From: Cololabis saira
Taxonomy: Eukaryota; Chordata; Actinopteri; Beloniformes; Belonidae
DNA: 64,000 nt
Reading direction: 5' to 3'
Assembly: GCF_033807715.1 (NCBI RefSeq)
Contig: NC_084599.1
Location: forward strand, 5,538,625 to 5,602,624
Shown: positions 58,601-64,000 of the stretch, piece by piece
How the letters are laid out: each line of letters opens with the position of its first letter
Numbering within the stretch: position 1 is the first letter of the stretch
The notes under the pieces: model-generated
The model's input: only the letters and a program-made list of their open reading frames with translations
Database searches by the model: none
What the model was told of the DNA's origin: nothing
Program-made: the position numbers and the translations under genes

Positions 58601-61600
58601 TTTGGTTCTTTTCCACTAGGGGTCTAACGTGCAGAGTAGATACTTTTCTGTTTCTATTCTGCCGAGGTTCTAAGCGGCTGAGTCGGCTGTATCTGACATC
58701 ATCACACTACAGGCCACCGATTGGTCGGGGGGTTGGAGTCAGACGTCTGAGTCAGGAGGAGGAAATCAGAGAAAGAGACTCTGACGGATTCTTGTTCATT
58801 TTATTCGACCAGCAACGGCAGCAAAAGTCTGTTTCATGATCCAACTCTGAGGGTCAGATGTTCATAAACCTGGTGCTGAGGAGAGAATTAAAAAGATCTA
58901 GACGGAGATAAGGAACGACCAGATCTACCAGGAGCTCTGTCTCTTCATAGCTGCTCACGGCTCCAGCTGACTTTTCAGCAGCACAGAGACAAACTAACAA
59001 AAAATAAAAGCATCGCCGCTTGAAGCTTCTCTCATTTTTTAACTTGATATCAAACACAAGCCACAGACCCAGCAGCACATCTATCATCTCCTCCAGGTTC
59101 TACATCTTTAGTGTTGTTGTCTTCTTCATTTAGATCACACAATCAAATACGTCACAGCAGCTTCTCCAACCTCCTACTTCTGCTCCAGGTGATGGATTGT
59201 AGTGGAAAAGAAACCAGGCTGAGCTGAGATGAGTAGAGCCGAGTAGGTGCTGGTGGAAAAGTGCCATTAGAGAGATTTAACCTTCATCTGTCTTTTCTTT
59301 TCAACGGCTCCCTTCACTACATCCATAAATCTTCTTCATTTACAGAGATTGAACCTACAACCAGCACACAACCATCTCCAAAATGTAATCTAGCCTGGTT
59401 TATGCTAGTTTTTGTTTGTCTGTTCTTCTATTTGTTCAAAACATTTCTGTGACTACGGCGCATCATTGGAGTTTGTATGGTTCCCGAGCGAGCGAGGCGT
59501 CCACCAGGGGGCAGTGGACTAGTGATGTCACAACCTGAGGATGAGATTGTTCTATCGGTTGGAGGACATGAAAGAGGTATGATTGAATGGAAGTATGTTC
59601 TGTCCTTTAATTTGAGCATTTAAACTTGTTTAAACATTTAAACAAATGCTGTCCTCGGTGGCGTCCTCGCATTTGGTTTAATGACTGACTCAAACCTAAA
59701 TATGTCAAAAGGTACTGTCCCATTCTACCATAAACTCAAGTGTCAGGCTCCGTCTATGAGCCATGACATCACTGGCAACCGACGGGAAACAGCCATGCAG
59801 CATAAACATGGACCACCAGGGTCTGATCCAGACCTGCAGTTCCTCTACTGACCACCAGGGTCTGATCCAGACCTGCAGTTCCTCTACTGACCACCAGGGT
59901 CTGATCCAGACCTGCAGTTCCTCTACAGACCACCAGGGTCTGATCCAGACCTGCAGTTCCTCTACTGACCACCAGGGTCTGGATCAGACCTGCAGTTCCT
60001 CTATTGACCACCAGGGTCTGATCCAGACCTGCAGTTCCTCTACAGACCACCAGGGTCTGATCCAGACCTGCAGTTCCTCTACAGACCACCAGGGTCTGAT
60101 CCAGACCTGCAGTTCCTCTACTGACCACCAGGGTCTGATCCAGACCTGCAGTTCCTCTACTGACCACCAGGGTCTGATCCAGACCTGCAGTTCCTCTACT
60201 GACCACCAGGGTCTGGATCAGACCTGCAGTTCCTCTACTGACCACCAGGGTCTGGATCAGACCTGCAGTTCCTCTACTGACCACCAGGGTCTGATCCAGA
60301 CCTGCAGTTCCTCTACTGACCACCAGGGTCTGGATCAGACCTGCAGTTCCTCTACTGACCACCAGGGTCTGATCCAGACCTGCAGTTCCTCTACTGACCA
60401 CCAGGGTCTGATCCAGACCTGCAGTTCCTCTACTGACCACCAGGGTCTGATCCAGACCTGCAGTTCCTCTACTGACCACCAGGGTCTGATCCAGACCTGC
60501 AGTTCCTCTACTGACCACCAGGGTCTGATCCAGACCTGCAGTTCCTCTACTGACCACCAGGGTCTGATCCAGACCTGCAGTTCCTCTACTGACCACCAGG
60601 GTCTGATCCAGACCTGCAGTTCCTCTACTGACCACCAGGGTCTGATCCAGACCTGCAGTTCCTCTACTGACCACCAGGGTCTGGATCAGACCTGCAGTTC
60701 CTCTACTGACCACCAGGGTCTGGATCAGACCTGCAGTTCCTCTACTGACCACCAGGGTCTGATCCAGACCTGCAGTTCCTCTACTGACCACCAGGGTCTG
60801 GATCAGACCTGCAGTTCCTCTACTGACCACCAGGGTCTGATCCAGACCTGCAGTTCCTCTACTGACCACCAGGGTCTGATCCAGACCTGCAGTTCCTCTA
60901 CTGACCACCAGGGTCTGATCCAGACCTGCAGTTCCTCTACTGACCACCAGGGTCTGATCCAGACCTGCAGTTCCTCTACTGACCACCAGGGTCTGATCCA
61001 GACCTGCAGTTCCTCTACTGACCACCAGGGTCTGATCCAGACCTGCAGTTCCTCTACTGACCACCAGGGTCTGATCCAGACCTGCAGTTCCTCTACTGAC
61101 CACCAGGGTCTGATCCAGACCTGCAGTTCCTCTACTGACCACCAGGGTCTGATCCAGACCTGCAGTTCCTCTACTGACCACCAGGGTCTGATCCAGACCT
61201 GCAGTTCCTCTACTGACCACCAGGGTCTGGATCCAACAGTGAGTAAGGGCCAATCCCATCCCCCCCCTACTTTCTACCACTAGCCCTAAAAATGAAGCCA
61301 CAGGCGTAGGGTCCTTGTAATGTTCCCTAGGGATTGGGACACCACTTGCTACGTCACTGCGTGGTTTACGTTCGGGTACGTAAGCGACTGCGTAGTTACG
61401 TTTGCACAAACGTCACACCATATCAGGAAGCCCAGAGATAAAAGCTGTTTTAATTTCAGCTGTAGCGCTGTTAATATGCCACTTTATTAAGTTTTAATAT
61501 TTTTTCAGGCGTAAAAGTAACCGTTAAGATCCCCAACCTGGGCTCAGTTTATCCAAATAACGCCTGTTAAGAAATTTGATCCAAAGTTTTCAGGGATGAG

Positions 61601-62478
61601 AGGATCGCCGGCGATTTATGGTTCCGCGTTAAATCGATGCAGAGCCTACGGCGTAGGGTACGGCGTACGTCGGCGTCGCCGCGTAACCTACGCCGTAGGC
61701 TCTGCGTTGGTGTAACGCGGAACCATATATCAGCCTTTATTCTGGCGAGATCTGAAGATACAACGCAACAACGGGCAAGTGATTATGTACATCCACTGAG
61801 TGAATATTATGAAAGTAAAATATATATTTCTCGCTAGAAATGTAATCAAAACGCATTTTTAAGCAGAAACTAACTTAAAATATTGATTTTATTCACTAAA
61901 AAATAAGAAATGTCCGCCATGTTTTTTTTTTTTTGATTCAGTCTGCAAATGATGACGTAAAGCATTCTGGGAAATTTTTTTCTGGCTAAAAGTCGGTGAG
62001 TCAGCATCTGAAATCCCTCACTGTGAAGGGGTAGATTCATACACACTAGCCCTCGTTATGTCCACTAGCCCTACATGCAAAGAGGAATTGGGACACCACT
62101 ACCCTCACGGGAACGCGCAAAATTTAGGGGTAGGGCTGAAAAGTAGGACTAGGGGGGGGTTGGGACTGGCCCTTGATCTGCATGTCCAACTTTACAGCAG
62201 AAACAAACATATTTACAGTCGGGTACAGAAACCGTTTCGGTCTCCATAATTGAATTTTAAATGAATAATTTTCTTTAAATAGAAAGCAACAAATGTAAGG
62301 ACAGTTGGGAGGGGTGACTTGACTTGCACCATCGCCGTGGTTACTTGTTACTTTAGCAAACATTTCCTGCTGTTTCCTTCCTTAACTGGGGCTCACCTGC
62401 GTAGATGAGCTTCTGGCCCGTGGAGGGAAACACATCTTTTCCTCGGTCCTCCTCGATTTTCTCCTTGAGGGCTTTAAC
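43528..62478 (-). CDS. rad23a: rad23a: UV excision repair protein RAD23 homolog, exon 2 to stop
   Basis: RAD23 stabilises XPC in nucleotide excision repair and shuttles ubiquitylated proteins to the proteasome. Nine exons in consistent phase encode 489 residues plus a stop. In order they hold the second half of the UBL ([21 protein letters not shown]), a Pro/Ala linker of about 155 residues, UBA1 ([20 protein letters not shown]), a second linker, the XPC-binding domain ([15 protein letters not shown]) and UBA2 ([20 protein letters not shown]) ending QQTWDDE-stop. Human RAD23A is 363 residues. This copy is longer because both linkers have grown through tandem repeats. The first coding exon (about 24 residues with the Met) was not found and is probably right of the window. 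I prefer rad23a over rad23b because human RAD23A and EPS15L1 share 19p13, but the paralogue call is less certain than the family. Confidence 0.96.
43962..44820. mobile_element. hAT-like non-autonomous element
   Basis: The left end CAGTGCTGTCAAGCG is a common teleost hAT-type terminus. Flanks ATTTTACG and GTTTTACG agree at 7 of 8 positions. ATTAATTAAT-rich subterminal DNA and a nested LINE tail are inside. It lies in rad23a intron 9. Confidence 0.6.
44332..44545 (+). mobile_element. LINE 3' tail fragment (copy 2), nested
   Basis: It is homologous to 4010-4206 and inserted inside the 43962-44820 element. Confidence 0.65.
44821..45271. other. rad23a intron 9, possible dispersed repeat
   Basis: The part around 44970-45110 (ATTTATATAGCATCTATCAC, AGAAACTCCCCTAGTGGGAG) resembles a common teleost dispersed repeat. 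I could not define its ends. Confidence 0.35.
45273..45797. mobile_element. MITE with CAGGGTTCAT ends
   Basis: CAGGGTTCATTCACATTTTA at the left is mirrored by AAAACGTATGAACCCTG at the right, with matching TTCCATGACTT/TTCCATGGCTT subterminal motifs. It lies in rad23a intron 9. Confidence 0.72.
45835..46686 (+). repeat. 11-bp minisatellite in rad23a intron 9
   Basis: Units of ATTAACTCTGG alternate with ATTAGCTCTGT and TTTTAGCTCTG variants, about 75 copies by length. The array stops about 75 bp from the exon 9 donor. Confidence 0.96.
46762..46920 (-). CDS. rad23a: rad23a exon 9 (XPC-binding end, UBA2 start)
   Basis: Fifty-three codons encode [20 protein letters not shown], then an acidic stretch, then [15 protein letters not shown]. 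The acceptor is TTGCAG and the donor is AGA|GTGAGT in phase 0. The 11-bp minisatellite starts about 75 bp into the next intron. Confidence 0.96.
47174..47643. mobile_element. MITE with TACCGTATTGGCC ends
   Basis: TACCGTATTGGCCTGAATAT and ATATTCGGGCCGATACGGTA are inverted repeats, and GTCGTCTTA is also mirrored. It lies in rad23a intron 8. Confidence 0.8.
47777..48386. mobile_element. Non-autonomous DNA transposon, family B copy 2
   Basis: Terminal inverted repeats ACAGTAATCCCTGG and CCAGGGATTACTGT are clear. The interior is homologous to 1489-1928. It lies in rad23a intron 8. Confidence 0.8.
48505..48686 (-). CDS. rad23a: rad23a exon 8 (XPC-binding domain)
   Basis: The exon encodes [18 protein letters not shown], then [19 protein letters not shown] and [20 protein letters not shown]. 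This is the STI1-like XPC-binding domain. The acceptor is CGGCAG and the donor is CAG|GTACGA. Confidence 0.97.
48823..49012. mobile_element. Palindromic MITE, family F copy 3, left part
   Basis: It starts ACAGGACTGTCTCAGAAAAT and stops at TTAA where another element is inserted. The rest resumes at 50582. Confidence 0.85.
49258..49942. mobile_element. Inverted-repeat element (TAGCCGGGTAT ends), nested
   Basis: GTACACACGTAGCCGGGTAT at the left is mirrored by ATACCCGGCT near 49933-49942. A similar start occurs in 23753-24323. Confidence 0.55.
49593..49665. mobile_element. Partial family C element
   Basis: GACGCAGAGCCTACGCCGTA and CCCTACGCCGACTTAACGCG form a short inverted pair without the outer ends. 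Confidence 0.55.
50095..50233. mobile_element. Short family C element
   Basis: It runs from GGATTTATGGTTCCGCGT to GTAACGCGAACCC and ATAAATCAGCC, with GTAGGGTACGC and CTACGCCGTAGG inside. It is nested in the 49013-50581 element. Confidence 0.75.
50582..50733. mobile_element. Palindromic MITE, family F copy 3, right part
   Basis: It resumes with TTAAGCTGTAAGCCATGATC and runs to CTGAGACAGTCCTGT, completing the copy begun at 48823. Confidence 0.85.
51183..51399 (-). CDS. rad23a: rad23a exon 7 (repeat-rich linker)
   Basis: The exon starts [20 protein letters not shown] and continues with about six Pro-Ser-Ile units, four Pro-Ala-Thr units and a Gln/Pro tract, ending SPVASNS. It links UBA1 to the XPC-binding domain. 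The 9-bp units keep the frame. The donor is AACA|GTAAGA in phase 1. Confidence 0.92.
51235..51340 (-). repeat. rad23a: Coding 9-bp tandem repeat in rad23a exon 7
   Basis: Tandem CCCTCCATC units encode Pro-Ser-Ile about six times and CCTGCAACA-type units encode Pro-Ala-Thr four times. The 9-bp period keeps the frame open. Confidence 0.93.
51484..51611 (-). CDS. rad23a: rad23a exon 6 (UBA1)
   Basis: The exon encodes [20 protein letters not shown] then [20 protein letters not shown] and LLM. It is a canonical UBA domain with the MGY loop. The donor is ATG|GTGAGG in phase 0. Confidence 0.97.
51749..52242. mobile_element. Family E element (inverted, shorter)
   Basis: It is homologous in reverse to 10056-10795. 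Flanks TACCAG and TACGAG agree at 5 of 6 positions. It lies in rad23a intron 5. Confidence 0.75.
52412..52458 (-). CDS. rad23a: rad23a exon 5 (47 nt)
   Basis: The short exon encodes [15 protein letters not shown], matching human REEDAASTLV just before UBA1. The acceptor is CAACAG and the donor is CTGG|GTGAGT. The phases (2 in, 1 out) fit both neighbours exactly. Confidence 0.9.
52933..55093. mobile_element. hAT-type element, 2.16 kb, perfect 8-bp target duplication
   Basis: Ends TAGGGGTGTAACAATACA and (reverse complement) TAGGGGTGTAACGATACA are inverted repeats. CTCGGTTA flanks both sides (52925-52932 and 55094-55101). A GC-rich patch of GTAGGCTACGCC units (53555-53640) lies inside. I saw no transposase. 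It is in rad23a intron 4. Confidence 0.92.
55170..55825 (+). pseudogene. L1-like LINE ORF2 C-terminus, 5'-truncated
   Basis: [20 protein letters not shown] is the Cys/His motif near the C-terminus of L1-type ORF2, followed by about 100 further residues and a stop at 55728-55730. A short untranslated tail ends in an A-run near 55812. This is a dead retroposon copy, not a host gene. Confidence 0.78.
55872..56282. mobile_element. Palindromic MITE, family A copy 5
   Basis: This is a full-length copy with CACTGCAAAAACTC at the left and GTGCAGTG at the right, flanked by GTA and TAC. It lies about 90 bp from rad23a exon 4. Confidence 0.85.
56374..56834 (-). CDS. rad23a: rad23a exon 4 (Pro/Ala-rich linker)
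   Basis: This 461-nt exon encodes a low-complexity Pro/Ala/Ser/Glu linker between the UBL and UBA1, starting [17 protein letters not shown]. Near its end it carries six DPAA units from 12-bp repeats. The acceptor is TTTCAG. It ends in phase 2 at TCCAG|GTGGGA, completing a Ser codon with exon 5. Confidence 0.92.
56401..56470 (-). repeat. rad23a: Coding 12-bp tandem repeat in rad23a exon 4
   Basis: GCAGCTGGATCT-type units (plus strand) encode Asp-Pro-Ala-Ala about six times, in the UBL-UBA1 linker. Confidence 0.93.
56904..57603. mobile_element. Family E element
   Basis: It is homologous to 10056-10795 along its length. TCTGCA flanks it on both sides (56898-56903 and 57604-57609). It lies in rad23a intron 3, about 70 bp from exon 4. 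Confidence 0.8.
57604..58319. other. rad23a intron 3, AT-rich, unassigned
   Basis: The stretch is A/T-rich with homopolymer runs. The part near 58040-58150 could be a degenerate LINE on the minus strand, but I cannot name it. Confidence 0.3.
58320..58399 (-). CDS. rad23a: rad23a exon 3 (end of UBL)
   Basis: The exon completes a Gly codon and encodes [20 protein letters not shown] then VVMVTK. The acceptor is GAACAG and the donor is AAG|GTTGGT. It ends in phase 0. Confidence 0.96.
58553..59266. mobile_element. Non-autonomous DNA transposon, family D copy 2
   Basis: Ends GGAGCTTTTCCACTAGTACC and GGTGCTGGTGGAAAAGTGCC are inverted repeats. It lies in rad23a intron 2. Confidence 0.75.
59501..59514 (+). 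promoter_or_regulatory. Candidate CTCF motif in rad23a intron 2
   Basis: The plus strand reads CCACCAGGGGGCAG, matching the CTCF core consensus. The surrounding 59267-59810 sequence is otherwise unassigned. Confidence 0.4.
59811..61232 (+). repeat. 39-bp minisatellite in rad23a intron 2
   Basis: The unit contains GACCACCAGGGTCTGATCCA then GACCTGCAGTTCCTCTACT, about 36 copies. Seven units carry CTGGATCAG in place of CTGATCCAG, its exact reverse complement. The 39-bp period keeps long frames open on both strands. They are artefacts. Confidence 0.97.
61244..62175. mobile_element. Non-autonomous DNA transposon (AAGGGCCAATCCC ends)
   Basis: AAGGGCCAATCCCATCCCCC at the left is mirrored by GGGGTTGGGACTGGCCCTT at the right, with further CCACTAGCCCTA/TAGGGCT pairing. 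A short family C element is nested inside. It directly follows the 39-bp array. Confidence 0.75.
61611..61738. mobile_element. Short family C element
   Basis: The ends GATTTATGGTTCCGCGTTAA and TAACGCGGAACCATATATC are inverted repeats with CTACGGCGTAGGGTACGG inside. It is nested in the 61244-62175 element. Confidence 0.78.
62397..62478 (-). CDS. rad23a: rad23a exon 2 (UBL)
   Basis: Twenty-seven codons plus one base encode [20 protein letters not shown] then GQKLIYA. The acceptor is CGCCAG and the donor is GCAG|GTGAGC in phase 1. Confidence 0.95.
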
Positions 62479-62651
62479 CTGGCGGAGAGGAGCAGATCAG
62501 TCATGTGGGAGTCGGATCTGAACAAGTGTGAACCCTTCACGACATCGCCGGCAGTCAAGAGCACTCTGGAGAAGGTGGATGTTTCCCTGACAACATCTGC
62601 AACCAAGGGACAACATCTGCAACCAAGGGACAACTTCACAGATGTAAACAA

Positions 62652-63145
62652 AAGGCTGGATTAAGGTTCTGCGTTACATCAACGCAGAGCACACGCCACT
62701 GCCGTCATGAAACCTCCGGAGTTCTCCGTCACTCCATTTCGCCACGGTGCAGTACCCCCTGCAACCGCTAGGGGGGGTGCAATCTTTTCCTGAATGGTTT
62801 ATCCGACTTTTCCGGTCAGGGTGAATCAAAGAGATAAGGACAACTATTGTGCAAAAAAACAAAACAAAAAAAAACATCACACACACACACACACACACAC
62901 ACACGAAGAAAAGAGCGCTGAAAGTTCACTACTGCTTCACGAACTGGAACCGGAAATGCGTTGCTACCAAGCGAACCAATCACAGCCTCTCGGTCTGCGT
63001 TTGGTCTGCGACCTCTTGACGCGTAGTTATCATTTTTGGGAGGTGCACATCAGGCACGGCGTGGCGTGTGCCGTGGGGTGCGCAACGCGGCGCAACCTGC
63101 GGCGTAGGCTCGGCGTTGATTTGTTGCTGAACTATAATCCAGCCT
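62652..63145. mobile_element. TA-target MITE, family C copy 3
   Basis: The third long copy has ends AAGGCTGGATTA and TAATCCAGCCT. An AC microsatellite (62879-62904) has grown inside it. Confidence 0.8.
62879..62904 (+). repeat. (AC)n microsatellite
   Basis: About 13 AC units lie inside family C copy 3. Confidence 0.95.
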
Positions 63146-63228
63146 AGGGCTGGGCGATATATAGAGATTTTAATATATATCGATATATTTTCAAACACGA
63201 TATGGTACGAGACAATATCGTTTATATC

Positions 63229-63264
<36 letters not shown>

Positions 63265-63904
63265 ACATTTTTTTTTTTTAATGATTTTGATATAGCTTAT
63301 TTTGTGACAAATTGACTTGAATGTTTTATTTGAGATTTGCACAAATGTTTTGTTATTTGCACAACTGGCAACCTCAGTGGAAAAGTCTGCCTGTTACTGT
63401 CTACATTGTATTAATTGCACAGTGTATTTTAATTTAATTGTTATGCAGGAAATTATGGAGGATTTTTTGTGCCAAAATTAAATAAATAAATACATCATTA
63501 ATTAATTAAATTGGGAATTAAATATATCATTAATTAATTAAATGTGTCATTAATTAATTAAAATTAGAATGAAATATGTCATTAATTAATTAAAATACAA
63601 TTCATTTTAAGTAAAAATATATATTTATTGTTTCAGCATTTAATTAATTAATGACACATTTAATTAATGATTTCGTGTTGCGTGTGAATCATGAAATGTA
63701 AAACTGCATTTAATTAATTAATGACACATTTAATTAATGATTTCGTGTTGCTGAATCATGAAATGTAAATGTAAAACTGTCAGTTTCACTCGTCAAACTC
63801 AGTGGGCGGATTCCAAACAGCTGATTGGTTCCCCTGCACATCAAGTCAAGGCAAATCGAATCCACATAATGGATTGTTGCAGGGCTTCGGGACACATTCC
63901 GATA
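63146..63904. mobile_element. AT-rich transposon-like DNA (CTAGGGCTGGGCGATAT end)
   Basis: The left border resembles hAT-type CTAGGGCTGGGCGATAT termini with ATATATCGATAT motifs. The rest holds an A-run (63235-63261) and several TTAATTAATTAA-rich duplicated segments, two of which (63655-63710 and 63715-63770) share TTTAATTAATGATTTCGTGT. Confidence 0.5.
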
Positions 63905-64000
63905 AACTAGGGCCACGTTCAGACTGCAGGCAAATCTGATTCATATCTGATTCCTTCTCATATCCGATTTTCAGGGCTGACTGTCCACAGTTTTTAGCAA

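Noticed and set aside
59763..61409. Open frames of more than 500 codons on both strands
   Set aside because: They come from a 39-bp tandem repeat whose period is a multiple of three. Both strands are open and the region is intron 2 of rad23a.
62479..64000. First coding exon of rad23a
   Set aside because: I searched the minus strand for a Met-Thr/Val-Ile-Thr-Leu-Lys start followed by a donor in phase 0 and found none. The exon probably lies right of the window.

Overview
This is vertebrate nuclear DNA, almost certainly from a teleost fish and probably a percomorph. Two large split genes with canonical GT-AG introns are visible. The introns are filled with non-autonomous DNA transposons (8-bp, TTAA, TA and TTA target duplications), 3' fragments of LINEs, a tRNA-derived SINE and very long tandem repeats. 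There is no bacterial gene organisation, no CRISPR array and no intact transposase or reverse transcriptase.

Gene 1 (minus strand, from the left edge to 35548) is eps15l1, the EPS15-like endocytic adaptor. I could place 22 coding exons whose phases all agree. They run from an ATG inside a GC-rich promoter island (about 35110-35640) through three EH domains (exons 2-11), a 63-nt exon (13425-13487), the coiled coil (exons 13-17) and a DPF-repeat AP-2-binding region (exons 18-22). The 3' end of the gene lies beyond position 1. Gene 2 (minus strand, 43528-62478) is a rad23 gene, best called rad23a. Nine exons cover the second half of the UBL, a long Pro/Ala linker, UBA1, a repeat-rich linker, the XPC-binding domain and UBA2 with its stop codon. 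The first coding exon (about 24 residues) was not found and is probably to the right of the window. The genes are in tandem, rad23a upstream of eps15l1, about 8 kb apart. Human RAD23A and EPS15L1 also share chromosome arm 19p13. I see no shared pathway: one acts in clathrin endocytosis and the other in nucleotide excision repair and proteasome shuttling, although both involve ubiquitin.

Region by region: 1-17.1 kb holds the 3' half of eps15l1 with many transposons. 17.1-23.1 kb is a 6-kb, 34-bp minisatellite in intron 9. 23.1-29.1 kb holds the EH1/EH2 exons and a 22-bp minisatellite in intron 3. 29.1-35.5 kb is intron 1, with a hAT-type element, a SINE, a 21-bp minisatellite and a TTAA element. 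35.6-43.5 kb is intergenic DNA plus the rad23a 3' UTR. 43.5-62.5 kb is rad23a, including an 11-bp array, a 39-bp array, a hAT-type element with a perfect 8-bp duplication and a multi-level transposon nest. 62.5-64 kb is repetitive.

I found no new multi-gene system. The most notable observations are: a transposon that duplicated the 5' splice site of eps15l1 exon 13; a minisatellite abutting the exon 9 donor and repeating a donor-like motif; hairpin-type micro-inversions propagated in a 39-bp minisatellite; coding tandem-repeat growth in both rad23a linkers; and paired NAGNAG acceptors in the DPF region.
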